Positions 37,492 through 46,650 of a stretch of 64,000 bases of DNA are shown here, in pieces. The stretch lies in NCBI GenBank assembly GCA_000016765.1, contig CP000699.1, positions 3,311,001-3,375,000 on the forward strand. The letters are read 5' to 3'. Every line of letters starts with the position of its first letter. Within the stretch, counting starts at the first letter, position 1. This DNA is from Rhizorhabdus wittichii RW1. GTDB taxonomy: Bacteria > Pseudomonadota > Alphaproteobacteria > Sphingomonadales > Sphingomonadaceae. The notes beneath the pieces are model-generated. The model made no database searches, was not told where the DNA came from, and was given only the letters and a program-made list of their open reading frames with translations. The position numbers were made by a program, and so were the translations under genes.

Positions 37492-39016
37492 ATTCTGTTG
37501 AAGAAGTCAGCTGCGAGACCGTTTGACTGCGCTTCGCGATGGACGCGAGCGACGTCCTTTGCCGATCAGGCCGGTGCGGGCCTGGCCATCGGGATGATCT
37601 TTGCCATTTTGCGGAGGTTCTGTGCCGCTGCGGCGAGGTGGAACTCGTCTCTTGCGCCATTGGGGCCGCGCAGGCGCAAGCGATCCAGCTTCAGGATGCG
37701 CTTGAGGTGGGCGAACAGCATCTCGACCTTCTTGCGCTGGCGACGTGAGACGAGATACGCGTCGGTGGTGGCGATGTCGCGGGCCAGATCGCGCGCGCCT
37801 TCGTGGATCGATCGGGTGACCTTGCGAGCGGGCATGTTGGGCGTGCATCGCTGGCGCAGAGCACAGCTCTGGCAGTCCTGCTGACGCGCGCGGTAGCGGA
37901 TCGAACCGTCCTTATCGACGCGATCACGGGGCGTGCTGAAGTTGCGGTTGGAACGCCGTAGGCGGTTGCCGACCGGGCAGATGTAGCTGTCGTCATCATG
38001 GTCATAGACGAAGTCGGCGCGCTCGAAGCTGCCGTCAGTCCGAGCGGACTTGTCGAACACCGGAATATGCGGCTCGATGCTCATCTCTTCGACCAGCCAG
38101 GCCAGGTTGGGGGCAGAGCCATAGGCGGTATCGGCCACGAGGCGCTCGGGCCAGATGCCGAAGCGATCCTGCGTTCGCTCGATCATCCTGCGCTGGGCGG
38201 TCACCTCCGCCTGCCGCACCGAGGTGGTCGCCTCGACATCGACGATGACCGCATGATCGAGGTCGATCAGATAGTTGGTGCTGTAGGCGTAAAAGGCCGC
38301 CTCGCGCGTGGCGGCGGTCCAGCGCGAGGCTGGATCGGTGAGATTGATCCGCTTGGGTGTCACCGGCGTTGCACCGCCGAACGCCGCATCGTCCAGCACG
38401 TCCAGATACTCAGCGACCGCACGACCGACCGCTTCCGGCGGCAAGCCCTCTTCACCCGGCACCGACCGTTGCCGGTGGACATCCGCCCGGATCAGGCTCG
38501 CATCGACCGCAAAGCCTTCGCCGCCGACCAGTCCTTCGGCCATGCAGCGCGCCACCGTCATCTCGAACAGTTGCCGCAGCAGATCGCTGTCGCGGAAGCG
38601 TCCATGCCGGTTCTTCGAGAACGTCGAGTGATCGGGCACGTCGCCCTCCAGCCCCAGCCGGCAGAACCAGCGATAGGCGAGGTTGAGATGCACCTCGTCA
38701 CACAGCCGTCGCTCCGACCGGATGCCCATGCAATAGCCGATGATCAGCATCCGGATCATCAACTCTGGGTCGATCGATGGCCGACCCGTCTCGCTATAAT
38801 AAGGCCGCAGGTGCTCGCGGATATCCGACAGGTCCACGAACCGGTCGATCGAGCGTAGCAGATGATCCGGCGGCACATGCCGCTCCAGATTGAAGCTGTA
38901 GAACAGCGCTTCCTGCGCCACCGTCCGCTCGCCCATCATCGGATCATCTCCGCTCGCCTATGCAGAGTGAATCAGACCTTCAGCGCCACTTCAAGCGCAA
39001 GTTTTTCAACAAAATA
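37492..39016. mobile_element. IS1182-like insertion sequence
   Basis: About 1525 bp containing one transposase on the minus strand. The ends are imperfect inverted repeats: TTCTGTTGAAGAAGT from 37493 and TTTTGTTGAAAAACT reading in from the right end. The direct repeat GACCAT flanks it at 37486-37491 and 39017-39022. The insertion interrupts a TetR gene: with one GACCAT removed, the codons ATG GTC rejoin in frame (RFMV-ESGP). The exact outer base is uncertain by one or two. Confidence 0.85.
37566..38939 (-). CDS. Transposase, IS1182-like (DDE)
   Basis: A 457-residue intact transposase starting MMGERTVAQEALFYSFNLER. The N-terminal DUF772-type domain includes RSIDRFVDLSDIREHLRPYY and GRPSIDPELMIRMLIIGYC. 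Acidic catalytic residues are visible in GFAVDASLIRAD, LVADTAYGSAPN and VEMLFAHLKRILKLDRLRLR. A cysteine group, CQSCALRQRCTP, sits before the third motif, as is common in this family. It fills the element apart from about 75 bp at each end, and no stop or frameshift is present, so the element may still move. It lies in the same orientation as the TetR gene it disrupts. Confidence 0.92.
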   Translation of the reverse strand: MMGERTVAQEALFYSFNLERHVPPDHLLRSIDRFVDLSDIREHLRPYYSETGRPSIDPELMIRMLIIGYCMGIRSERRLCDEVHLNLAYRWFCRLGLEGDVPDHSTFSKNRHGRFRDSDLLRQLFEMTVARCMAEGLVGGEGFAVDASLIRADVHRQRSVPGEEGLPPEAVGRAVAEYLDVLDDAAFGGATPVTPKRINLTDPASRWTAATREAAFYAYSTNYLIDLDHAVIVDVEATTSVRQAEVTAQRRMIERTQDRFGIWPERLVADTAYGSAPNLAWLVEEMSIEPHIPVFDKSARTDGSFERADFVYDHDDDSYICPVGNRLRRSNRNFSTPRDRVDKDGSIRYRARQQDCQSCALRQRCTPNMPARKVTRSIHEGARDLARDIATTDAYLVSRRQRKKVEMLFAHLKRILKLDRLRLRGPNGARDEFHLAAAAQNLRKMAKIIPMARPAPA

Positions 39017-39125
39017 GACCATGAAGCGGATCATCGCGGGATATTGCAACGCGAGCCGGATCAGATGCCTGATGATCTCGGCGACGACGGTCGGCTCGTC
39101 CTCGCCGCGCAACGCCCGGATGCGT
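39017..39125 (-). pseudogene. TetR regulator, middle fragment between two insertion sequences
   Basis: The 109 bases between the elements read on the minus strand as RIRALRGEDEPTVVAEIIRH and LIRLALQYPAMIRFMV, which continues the N-terminal piece ending in LAERIR and leads into the C-terminal piece at ESGPHP. Each end carries one copy of a target-site repeat (CGGATGCGT at 39117-39125 and GACCAT at 39017-39022). Confidence 0.85.
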
Positions 39126-39302
39126 TGTCAATCGGCGTGCAAACGGGACCCCCTATCGGCGCGCAAAAGGGACCCCCTTTCACGATGGCGCAAGGTTGAT
39201 CGGACACGCGCCTTTGCGCTGCGCGCGGCGTAGGGAGGGCGGAGCCCGACCGGAGGCGCGCGCAGCGCAAAGCATCTTTTAATCGGAGGTCGGTGGGGGC
39301 GA

Positions 39303-40031
39303 TCAGCTGCGGTTTTTGAAGCGCCAGCTGTCATTGCCGGTCTCGACGATGTCGCAATGGTGGGTGACGCGATCAAGGAGCGCGGTGGTCATCTTGGGAT
39401 CGCCGAACACGGTGGGCCATTCGCCGAACGCGAGGTTGGTGGTGATGATGACGCTGGTCTGCTCGTAGAGCTTGCTGATCAGGTGGAACAGCAACTGGCC
39501 GCCCGAGCGGGCGAACGGCAGATATCCCAGTTCGTCGAGCACGATCAGGTCGAGTCGGGATAGCTGGGCGGCGAGAGCGCCGCTCTTGCCGATCCTGGCC
39601 TCCTCTTCGAGGCGGGTCACCAGATCGACGGTGTTGAAGTAGCGGCCTCGCGCACCCGAGCGAACGACATTGGCGGCGATGGCGATGGCCAGGTGGGTTT
39701 TGCCGGTGCCCGTGCCGCCGACCAGGACGATGTTGCGCCGAGCGGGCAGGAACGCGCCACTGTGCAGCGAACGCACCAGCCCCTCGTTGATCGGCGTGCC
39801 CTCGAACCGGAACGCATCGATATCCTTCACGACCGGCAGCCGGGCGGCCGCCATCCGGTATCGGATCGAGGCAGCATGGCGATGTGTTGCTTCCGCGCGC
39901 AGAAGGTCGGTCAGTATCTCCATCGTGGTGCGCTGGCGCTGAAGGCCGGTGGTGACCGCATCGTCGAACGCGCCCGCCATGCCCTTGAGCCCAAGCCCGC
40001 GCATCGCCTCGATCATGTCATGCCGCTGCAT
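39303..40031 (-). CDS. istB: IS21 helper ATPase IstB
   Basis: A 242-residue AAA+ ATPase that assists the IstA transposase in target choice. The Walker A motif is [16 protein letters not shown] at about residues 103-118 and Walker B is [20 protein letters not shown]. Sensor residues lie in [14 protein letters not shown]. The gene follows istA with a 14-bp overlap, the normal arrangement. No disruption is visible, so the element is probably intact. Confidence 0.95.
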   Translation of the reverse strand: MQRHDMIEAMRGLGLKGMAGAFDDAVTTGLQRQRTTMEILTDLLRAEATHRHAASIRYRMAAARLPVVKDIDAFRFEGTPINEGLVRSLHSGAFLPARRNIVLVGGTGTGKTHLAIAIAANVVRSGARGRYFNTVDLVTRLEEEARIGKSGALAAQLSRLDLIVLDELGYLPFARSGGQLLFHLISKLYEQTSVIITTNLAFGEWPTVFGDPKMTTALLDRVTHHCDIVETGNDSWRFKNRS

Positions 40032-41532
40032 CGAAGGTCCTCAGCTGGTCGTAACGGGCGCAGTCGGCGATCGGCGGATGGCGCAAGGCGCTGTCTTCGG
40101 AGGTGATGATGGTGAGCGGTCGCGGCGGTTCGCGGCGCCGCGCCAGGATGTTGAGGATCAGGTCGTCGCTCGCCGTGCCGGTCGCCAATGCCTCGCGGAC
40201 GGCCGCTTCGACCGGCTCCAGACCATCGGTCAGCACGGCCGACAGCACACGGACGAACCGGCGGTCGGCATCGTCGCCATTGCCAAGCTTGCGGCGCAGG
40301 CGCGCCAGCGCCGGCGGCAGATCCCAGTCCTGGAAGGGCGCGCCGTTCCGCAGCGCTCCGGGCTTGCGGGCCAGTACCGGCAGATAATGCCAGGGGTCAT
40401 AGATCGTGCGGTTGCGCCCGAAGTAGCGGGGATGCTCGGCGACAACCTCCTCGCCGCAGCGCACGACAATGCGGTCGGCATAGGCCCGGACCTGCACCGT
40501 CCGCCGCGCCACCGTCGAGAGAACCGAGTAGCGGTTGCGATCGAAGCTGATCAGGCAGGTGCCCGTCACCGCATGCTCGCTCTCGTTAAAGCCGTCGAAC
40601 GGTCCCAGCATCGGCTGCAGTGCCGATCGCTCGATCTCCAGCGCCTGCGCCACGGTCAGCTCGCCCTGTTCCGGGTGTGCCTGTCGTTCCGCCCAGCGCT
40701 GGCACTCGGCCTCCAGCCAGCCATTGAGCTCGTCGAGGCTGGCGAACCGCAACCGGGGTTGGAAGAAGCGGCCCCGGATCGTCTGCACCTGGTTCTCGAC
40801 CTGGCCCTTCTCCCATCCCGCCGCCGGCGAGCAGGCGGTGGGCTCGACCATATAATGGTCGGTCATGATCAGGAACCGCCGGTTGAAGACCCGCTCCTTC
40901 CCCGTGAACACGCTCGTCACCGCCGTCTTCATATTATCGTAGATGCCGCGGCCCGGCACGCCGCCGAAGAAAGCAAAGCCGCGCGCATGCGCGTCGAACA
41001 GCATCTCCTGACTCTCGCGCGGATAGGCCCGGACATAGACCGCCCGCGATGCACACAGCCGCATATGCGCAACCTTCACGCGCATCGGCTTGCCGGCGAT
41101 CTCCACATCCTCATGGCTCCAGTCGAACTGGTAGGCCTCGCCCGGCTTGAACATCAGCGGGATGAAGGCGGTGACACCATCGCCGGCATCCTTGCGCCGG
41201 TCGGCCTTCCAGCGCGCCGCGTAGCGCCGAACGGCATCGTAGGAACCCTCAAAACCTTCGCGCTCCAGCAGATCATGTATCCGCGTCATCCGCAGTCGCT
41301 CGCGCCTGCCGCGCACCTCGTTCTCTTCCAGCAGTGTGTTCAGGCGATCCTGAAACGGCCCGATCCTAGGCAGTGGCTGAACCTTGCGCTGATAGTCGAA
41401 TGCGCCTTCCGGCGCCCGGATCGCCTTGCGGATCACCTTCCGCGACACATGCAAATCCCGCGCGATCGCCTTGATCGCCTTGCCGCCGGCATACTCGCGC
41501 CGAATCCGAACCACTGTCTCCAAAATCAACAT
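40018..41532 (-). CDS. istA: IS21 transposase IstA
   Basis: A 504-residue transposase. The N-terminal helix-turn-helix reads [20 protein letters not shown]; the integrase core has Asp in [12 protein letters not shown], Asp in [15 protein letters not shown] and Glu in [13 protein letters not shown], forming the DDE triad. The C-terminal part includes [20 protein letters not shown], the Mu-type beta-barrel segment. It lies just inside the right terminal repeats. The gene is full length. Confidence 0.95.
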   Translation of the reverse strand: MLILETVVRIRREYAGGKAIKAIARDLHVSRKVIRKAIRAPEGAFDYQRKVQPLPRIGPFQDRLNTLLEENEVRGRRERLRMTRIHDLLEREGFEGSYDAVRRYAARWKADRRKDAGDGVTAFIPLMFKPGEAYQFDWSHEDVEIAGKPMRVKVAHMRLCASRAVYVRAYPRESQEMLFDAHARGFAFFGGVPGRGIYDNMKTAVTSVFTGKERVFNRRFLIMTDHYMVEPTACSPAAGWEKGQVENQVQTIRGRFFQPRLRFASLDELNGWLEAECQRWAERQAHPEQGELTVAQALEIERSALQPMLGPFDGFNESEHAVTGTCLISFDRNRYSVLSTVARRTVQVRAYADRIVVRCGEEVVAEHPRYFGRNRTIYDPWHYLPVLARKPGALRNGAPFQDWDLPPALARLRRKLGNGDDADRRFVRVLSAVLTDGLEPVEAAVREALATGTASDDLILNILARRREPPRPLTIITSEDSALRHPPIADCARYDQLRTFDAAA

Positions 41533-41644
41533 CCCGATCTCGCCGCCTGAAAATCCAGCCGGCTGCTTAAACCATCGAAATGAGGGGTCCCTTTTAGACG
41601 CCGATCACCCCGCTAACGGGGTCCTTTTTGCACGCCGATCCACA

Positions 41645-41985
41645 CGGATGCGTTCGGCCAGGCTGTTGCGGAACTCCCCGAACACCTGGTCCATCGCGGC
41701 CTGCCAGAGGCCGTCCTTCGACTTGAAGTGATAGGTGATCAGGCCCTGGGTCACGCCTGCTTCGGCCGAGATTTCATGGGTCGAGACACCGGCATAGCCC
41801 TTGCCCATGAAGGCCTTGCTCGCGACGCCGATGATCCGGTTCCGGCTGTCGATCGAGCGCTGCTGCAGGCCCTTGGTCGGAATCTCGAAGTCCAGCATCT
41901 CCAGATAGTCGAAGTGGATCGAATCGCTGTCCGGCCGCGGCGGAATGGCGGCCGGCGGCGCTTCGTCAGATCTCGTTTTGCGCAA
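41645..41985 (-). pseudogene. TetR regulator, N-terminal fragment with DNA-binding domain
   Basis: The fragment starts at TTG 41985, preceded by AAGGAGG, and encodes RKTRSDEAPPAAIPP, then RNRIIGVASKAFMGKGYAGV, then STHEISAEAGVTQGLITYHF, the classic TetR helix-turn-helix. It stops at LAERIR where the IS21 element is inserted. The element adds only eleven codons (VDRRAKRTPLAG) before a stop, so a truncated DNA-binding domain without dimerisation could be made. With one copy of each target repeat, the three fragments total 726 bp or 241 residues, uninterrupted. The next gene upstream, a C-C hydrolase, is divergent. Confidence 0.9.
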
Positions 41986-42067
41986 TGTCCGAGCCTCCTT
42001 TCGGGCCGGGTTAATCAACCGAAGTCGTTGACTCAAGGGCGATGCCGCGCGCGGACGATCCAATTGC

Positions 42068-42081
42068 TATTCGATCGAATA
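42068..42081. promoter_or_regulatory. Operator B, copy 2 (perfect palindrome)
   Basis: TATTCGATCGAATA is a perfect 14-bp palindrome in the 301-bp gap between the TetR start (41985) and the C-C hydrolase start (42287). TetR repressors usually bind such palindromes in their own divergent promoter. Related sites are at 37149 and 53586. I saw no other feature in this gap. Confidence 0.7.
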
Positions 42082-42286
42082 AATTTCCTTGCCGAAAGCG
42101 GAACGTTGCGTTAGCCTGATATCCGAGAGTGAGGATGTCGCCGAATCATCGTTACGCCGTCGGCGTGTTCGATGGGCGTTGAGCAAGAATATTCGAGTGT
42201 CGGTGTGGTCGGCTGAAGTCGATCGCATGTAGGCGGTCGCGCAATGGACGGCATTGCCGGTCGGTGAATATTTGAAAGGAGAGCGG

Positions 42287-43120
42287 ATGTTCGAGCAGTT
42301 TGAAAGCAAGTTCATCGATTGTGATGGCATTCGTACCCATTACATTGAAATGGGCGAGGGCGATCCGCTGGTGCTGGTCCATGGCGGCGGCGCGGGTGCC
42401 GACGGCCGGTCCAACTTCGCCGACAATTTTCCGATCTTCGCCCGGCATATGCGCGTCATCGCCTATGACATGGTGGGCTTCGGCCAGACCGACGCGCCCG
42501 ATCCTGCCGGTTTCGCCTATACCCAGGCCGCGCGCACCGACCATCTGATCAGCTTCATCAAGGCGCTGGGCCTTTCGAAGATCTGCCTGATCGGCAACAG
42601 CATGGGCGGGACGACCGCCTGCGGCGCCGCGCTGAAGGCGCCGGAACTGATCGACAGGCTCGTGCTGATGGGCGCGGCGGTGAACATCTCCCCCGACGAC
42701 ATGGTCGCCAATCGCGACGACCTCGCGGCGGTGATGTCCTATGACGGCAGCGAGGAAGGGATGCGCAAGATCATCGCGGCGCTGACCCATAGCTACCAGC
42801 CGACCGACGATATCGTCCATTACCGGCACGAGGCGTCGCTGCGGCCGACGACGACCGCGGCCTACAAGGCGACGATGGGCTGGGCGAAGCAGAACGGCCT
42901 CTATTACTCGCCCGAACAGCTCGCTTCGCTGACGATGCCGGTGCTGGTGCTCGGCGGCAAGAACGACGTCATGGTGCCGGTCCGCAAGGTGATCGACCAG
43001 ATCCTGGCGATCCCGCAGGCGATCGGCCACGTCTTCCCGAACTGCGGCCATTGGGTGATGATCGAATATCCCGAGGAATTCTGCACCCAGACGCTCCACT
43101 TCTTCGGAAAGCTGGATTGA
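42287..43120 (+). CDS. Meta-cleavage product C-C hydrolase (BphD-like alpha/beta-hydrolase)
   Basis: A 277-residue serine hydrolase of the meta-cleavage group. The oxyanion segment is [16 protein letters not shown], the nucleophile S105 is in LIGNSMGG, the acid D227 is in GGKNDVMVP and the base H255 in [11 protein letters not shown]. HGGGxGA and NSMGG are signatures of BphD/XylF-type enzymes that split 2-hydroxy-6-oxo-dienoates to 2-hydroxypenta-2,4-dienoate plus a carboxylic acid. This would follow the extradiol dioxygenase at 32931. Start at 42287 has AAAGGAGAG before it. It opens the plus-strand operon and is divergent from TetR. The downstream hydratase and aldolase for hydroxypentadienoate are not in the window. 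Confidence 0.92.
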   Translation: MFEQFESKFIDCDGIRTHYIEMGEGDPLVLVHGGGAGADGRSNFADNFPIFARHMRVIAYDMVGFGQTDAPDPAGFAYTQAARTDHLISFIKALGLSKICLIGNSMGGTTACGAALKAPELIDRLVLMGAAVNISPDDMVANRDDLAAVMSYDGSEEGMRKIIAALTHSYQPTDDIVHYRHEASLRPTTTAAYKATMGWAKQNGLYYSPEQLASLTMPVLVLGGKNDVMVPVRKVIDQILAIPQAIGHVFPNCGHWVMIEYPEEFCTQTLHFFGKLD

Positions 43121-43157
43121 TCGATGGCCGTGCGGCCGCCGGCGGGGAGAGGTTGAC

Positions 43158-44420
43158 ATGAATGTTGCGACTTCGATCGCCCCGGACGCGGCGGCGGCGT
43201 TCGACGGGATCTGGCCGGACGACGGCTCCAGCCGCATCCCGGCGCGGGTCTATACCGATCCGGCCGTCTATCGGCGCGAGCTGGATCGCTTCTTCTACGG
43301 CCGACACTGGAGCTATGTCGGTCTCGAGGCGGAGGTGCCCGAGCCGGGCCGGTTCAAGCGTACCGCAATCGGCGAGCGATCGGTCATCATGATCCGCAAC
43401 CGTCAGGGTGAGATCAACGTGCTCGAGAATCGCTGCGCCCACCGGGCGATGCGCTTCTGCCAGGAGAAATTCGGCAAGGTGAAGACGCTGGTGTGCCCCT
43501 ATCACCAGTGGAACTACAACCATGACGGCAAGCTGCTAGGGGTCCCGTTCCAGCGGGGCGTGAAGGGCAAGGGCGGAATGCCCGAGGATTTCGCGCTGAC
43601 CGATCGCAGCCTCCGCCGGCTCAAGGTGACGGTGCGCAACGGCGTGGTGTTCGCGTCGTTCGACGATGATGTCGAGCCGTTCGAGGACTATCTCGGCCCC
43701 GACGTGCTGCGCTATTTCGACCGCACCTTCGACGGGCGCGAACTGGTGGTCCAGGGTTATTCGCGCCAGCGCATTCCGGGCAACTGGAAGCTGATGATGG
43801 AGAACATCAAGGACCCCTATCATCCCGGGCTGCTGCACACCTGGTTCGTGACCTACGGGCTGTGGCGCGCGGACAACCAGTCGCAGCTCGTCATGGACCG
43901 GCATCACCGCCATGCCTGCATGATCTCGAAGCGCAGCGAGACGGTCGACGCCGAGGTCACCAAGGGTGTCACCAGTTTCCGCAAGAACATGCAGCTCAAC
44001 GACGAGAGCCTGCTCGACATCGTCGCCGAGCCCTGGTGGGGCGGTCCCACCGTCTGCATGACCACGATCTTCCCCAGCGTGATCCTGCAGCAGCAGATCA
44101 ACTCGCTGTCGACGCGGCAGATCATCCCGGTCGGGCCCGACGCGTTCGATTTCGTCTGGACGCACTTCGCCTTCGACGACGACGACGAGGGGATGAGGGC
44201 GCGCCGGATGCACCAGGCGAACCTGTTCGGCCCGGGCGGCCTCGTCTCGGCCGACGACGGCGAGGTGATCGAGTTCAGCCAGGACGGTTTCGAGCAGGAC
44301 CAGGGTTTCGCGACGCTGTGCGAACTGGGCGGAACCGATGTCGGCAACAGCGACCACATGGTCACCGAGGGGCTGATCCGCGGCATGTACCGCTATTGGC
44401 GCGAGGTGATGGAGATATGA
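43158..44420 (+). CDS. Rieske oxygenase large subunit (salicylate 5-hydroxylase / anthranilate dioxygenase type)
   Basis: A 420-residue alpha subunit. The Rieske cluster ligands are C93 and H95 in NRCAHRAMRF and C113 and H116 in VCPYHQWNY; the catalytic iron site is in ENIKDPYHPGLLHTWF with H222 and H227 and the bridging D219. The length and CPYHQWNY resemble NagG (salicylate 5-hydroxylase) and AndAc. It pairs with a beta subunit by ATGA overlap. The genes that follow degrade gentisate, the product of salicylate 5-hydroxylation, which supports that role. Ferredoxin and reductase are not encoded in the window. Alternative: a related hydroxybenzoate or anthranilate oxygenase. Confidence 0.87.
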   Translation: MNVATSIAPDAAAAFDGIWPDDGSSRIPARVYTDPAVYRRELDRFFYGRHWSYVGLEAEVPEPGRFKRTAIGERSVIMIRNRQGEINVLENRCAHRAMRFCQEKFGKVKTLVCPYHQWNYNHDGKLLGVPFQRGVKGKGGMPEDFALTDRSLRRLKVTVRNGVVFASFDDDVEPFEDYLGPDVLRYFDRTFDGRELVVQGYSRQRIPGNWKLMMENIKDPYHPGLLHTWFVTYGLWRADNQSQLVMDRHHRHACMISKRSETVDAEVTKGVTSFRKNMQLNDESLLDIVAEPWWGGPTVCMTTIFPSVILQQQINSLSTRQIIPVGPDAFDFVWTHFAFDDDDEGMRARRMHQANLFGPGGLVSADDGEVIEFSQDGFEQDQGFATLCELGGTDVGNSDHMVTEGLIRGMYRYWREVMEI

Positions 44421-44893
44421 ACGTCGAGACCGGCGAGCTCGCCGAACTGATCCAGCTCTACGCCGCCTATGCCGCCTGCATCGACGAGGAACGGTTCGAC
44501 GACTGGCCCGCCTTCTTCACCGAGGATTGTGTCTATCGGCTGGTCGCCCGCGAGAATCACGAGGCGGGCTATCCGCTCGCGATCATGTCGCTGAAGGGCG
44601 TCGCGGGCCTGCGCGACCGCGTCTACGGCGTGACCAGCACGCTGTTCCACGCGCCTTATTATCAGCGTCACGTCATCGGCCTTCCGCTGGTGAAGGGCCG
44701 CGACGGCGGCGCGCTGCTGGTCGAGGCCAATTACCAGGTGATCCGCACCAAGCGCGACAAGCCGAGCGACCTGTTCAACGTCGGGCGCTACGTCGATCGC
44801 GTCGTCCGCGCCGGCGCCGGGCTGAAATTCGCCGAGAAGCTCTGCGTCTTCGACAGCGAGCTGATCCCCAATTCGATCATCTACCCGATCTGA
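44417..44893 (+). CDS. Rieske oxygenase small (beta) subunit
   Basis: A 158-residue protein of the ring-hydroxylating beta-subunit fold (SnoaL/NTF2-like). It begins MNVETGELAELIQLYAAYAA and contains YRLVARENHEAGYPLA and NVGRYVDRVVRAGAGLKFAEK, typical of this family. Length is close to NagH and AndAd (about 160). The ATG lies inside the stop of the alpha gene (ATGA), giving equal synthesis. It forms the alpha3-beta3 hexamer with the large subunit and has a structural role. Confidence 0.9.
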   Translation: MNVETGELAELIQLYAAYAACIDEERFDDWPAFFTEDCVYRLVARENHEAGYPLAIMSLKGVAGLRDRVYGVTSTLFHAPYYQRHVIGLPLVKGRDGGALLVEANYQVIRTKRDKPSDLFNVGRYVDRVVRAGAGLKFAEKLCVFDSELIPNSIIYPI

Positions 44894-44912
44894 GCATCGC
44901 GAGCCGCCCGCC

Positions 44913-45533
44913 ATGATCCTGCTGCACGAATTCGCCCTCTCCTCGGCCAGCTACCGGGTGCGCATCGCCCTGGCGATGAAGGGCATTGCCTATCAGAGCC
45001 GGTCCTACATGCTGCGCAGGCAGGAGCATCGCAGCGCCGGCTATCTGGCGATCAATCCCGTCGGCCTCGTCCCCTGCCTCGAGATCGACGGGTTGCGCCT
45101 GACGCAGAGCCTGGCGATCATCGACTATCTCGACCAGCGCTTTCCCGAGCCTCGCCTGATCCCGGCCGAACCGGCGGAGCGGGCGCGCGTGCAGGCGATG
45201 GCGCAGACGATCGCCTGCGACATCCATCCGCTCGATAATCTGCGCGTCCTCCACTATCTGGAGGCCGAGCTCGGCCAGGACGAGGCGGCGCGGAACCGCT
45301 GGTACGCGCACTGGATCCACGCCGGGTTCGAGGGGCTGGAGGCGATGGCCCGCGCCGAGGCGGCCGGCCCGTTCCTGACCGGCGAGGCCCCCGGCCTGTT
45401 CGAGATCTGCCTCGTCCCCCAGGTCTTCAACGCGCGCCGCTTCGCGGTCGACCTGTCCCCCTATGGCCGGCTGGTCGAGATGGCCGACCGCGCGCTCGCG
45501 CTTTCCGCCTTCGCCAAGGCGGCGCCTGCCTGA
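44913..45533 (+). CDS. Zeta-class GST, maleylpyruvate isomerase-like
   Basis: A 206-residue zeta-class glutathione transferase. The active-site segment is FALSSASYRVRIALAMKGI at residues about 6-24, equivalent to the SSCSWRVRIAL signature; the thioredoxin domain contains INPVGLVPCLEIDG and TQSLAIIDYLDQRFP. In this class glutathione adds to maleyl double bonds and isomerises maleylpyruvate or maleylacetoacetate to the fumaryl form. It is directly followed by gentisate dioxygenase and fumarylpyruvate hydrolase, so maleylpyruvate isomerase is the likely reaction. It may run at low specificity. Confidence 0.9.
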   Translation: MILLHEFALSSASYRVRIALAMKGIAYQSRSYMLRRQEHRSAGYLAINPVGLVPCLEIDGLRLTQSLAIIDYLDQRFPEPRLIPAEPAERARVQAMAQTIACDIHPLDNLRVLHYLEAELGQDEAARNRWYAHWIHAGFEGLEAMARAEAAGPFLTGEAPGLFEICLVPQVFNARRFAVDLSPYGRLVEMADRALALSAFAKAAPA

Positions 45534-45579
45534 CGGTCCGCCGGGACGGAGGCGATGTGGATTTGCAGGAGAGACGGTC

Positions 45580-46629
45580 ATGGAAGCAGAAACGGCCCCC
45601 GAAACCATGGCGGCCTTCTACGCGGAGCTCGACGGCCAGAACATGGCGCCGCTGTGGGAAAGCCTGCACAGTCTGGTGCCGCGCCAGCCGGCGCCGGTCA
45701 TCCAGGCCGCCCATTGGGACTATGACGCCGTCGTCCGCCCGCGCCTGATGGAGGCGGGCCGGCTGATCACCGCGAAGAAGGCCGAGCGCCGCGTGCTCAT
45801 CCTCGAAAATCCGGGGCTGCGCGGCAAGGCCTCGATCACCCAGTCGCTCTATGCCGGGTTGCAGCTCATCCTGCCGGGCGAGGTCGCGCCGGCGCATCGG
45901 CACACCCAATGCGCGCTGCGTTTCATCGTCGAGGGGGAGGGCGCGCACACCACCGTGTCGGGCGAGCGTACGATCATGCATCCCGGCGACTTCGTGCTGA
46001 CGCCGAACTGGACCTGGCACGACCATGGCAATGAGAGCGACGCGCCGATGGTGTGGCTCGACGGGCTCGACATTCCGATCGTCGCCTTCCTCGACGCCGG
46101 TTTCGCCGAGGCCGGCAATGCCGACAGCCAGCCAACCGTTCGCCCCGACGGCGACGCGGAGGCGCGGTTCGGGGGCACGCTGCTGCCCGTGGACTGGCGG
46201 GCGTCGTCGCGGAACTCGCCGGTGCTCAACTATCCCTATGCGCGGTCGCGGGAGACGCTGCACCGGCTGGAACGCAACGGCGAGGCCGACGCCAGCCACG
46301 GATACAAGCTGCGCTACGTCAATCCGGCCGACGGCGGCTGGCCGATGCCGACGATCGGCGCGTTCATCCAGTTCCTGCCGGGCGGTTTTCGCACCGCGCC
46401 CTACCGGTCGACCGACAGCACCGTCTATGCGGTGGTCGAGGGGCATGGCGAAAGCATCGTCGGCGATCGGCGCATCCGCTGGAAACCGCGCGACATCTTC
46501 GTCGCGCCGAGCTGGCAATGGCAGGAGCATGCCGCGAGCGGCGACGCGGTGCTGTTCAGTTTCTCCGACCGTCCCGTTCAGGAGGGTCTCGGCCTGTGGC
46601 GCGAAGAACGGGGCATTCCCCGCCGCTGA
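45580..46629 (+). CDS. Gentisate 1,2-dioxygenase
   Basis: A 349-residue bicupin protein, normal for gentisate 1,2-dioxygenase. The iron ligands of the first cupin are in PAHRHTQCALRFIVEGEG (H106, H108), with NWTWHDHGNESD later in the same domain; the second cupin contains STVYAVVEGHGESIVG and APSWQWQEH. The enzyme opens gentisate between carboxyl- and hydroxyl-bearing carbons to give maleylpyruvate. CAGGAGAG precedes the ATG at 45580. It sits between the isomerase and hydrolase of the same pathway, so the function is well supported by both sequence and neighbours. Confidence 0.93.
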   Translation: MEAETAPETMAAFYAELDGQNMAPLWESLHSLVPRQPAPVIQAAHWDYDAVVRPRLMEAGRLITAKKAERRVLILENPGLRGKASITQSLYAGLQLILPGEVAPAHRHTQCALRFIVEGEGAHTTVSGERTIMHPGDFVLTPNWTWHDHGNESDAPMVWLDGLDIPIVAFLDAGFAEAGNADSQPTVRPDGDAEARFGGTLLPVDWRASSRNSPVLNYPYARSRETLHRLERNGEADASHGYKLRYVNPADGGWPMPTIGAFIQFLPGGFRTAPYRSTDSTVYAVVEGHGESIVGDRRIRWKPRDIFVAPSWQWQEHAASGDAVLFSFSDRPVQEGLGLWREERGIPRR

Positions 46630-46650
46630 ATATCGAAAGGATAGCAAGAC

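Larger units (their letters stand above)
39126..41644. mobile_element. IS21-family insertion sequence
   Basis: A 2519-bp element starting TGTCAATCGGCG and ending with the inverted counterpart TGTGGATCGGCG. Each end has two related terminal repeats containing ATCGGCG followed by AAAAGGGACCCC-like sequence (left at about 39130-39178, right at 41583-41640), as is typical of IS21 elements. It carries istA and istB in the usual order on the minus strand with a 14-bp overlap. A 9-bp direct repeat CGGATGCGT flanks it at 39117-39125 and 41645-41653. Removing the element with one repeat copy rejoins the TetR reading frame. Confidence 0.92.
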
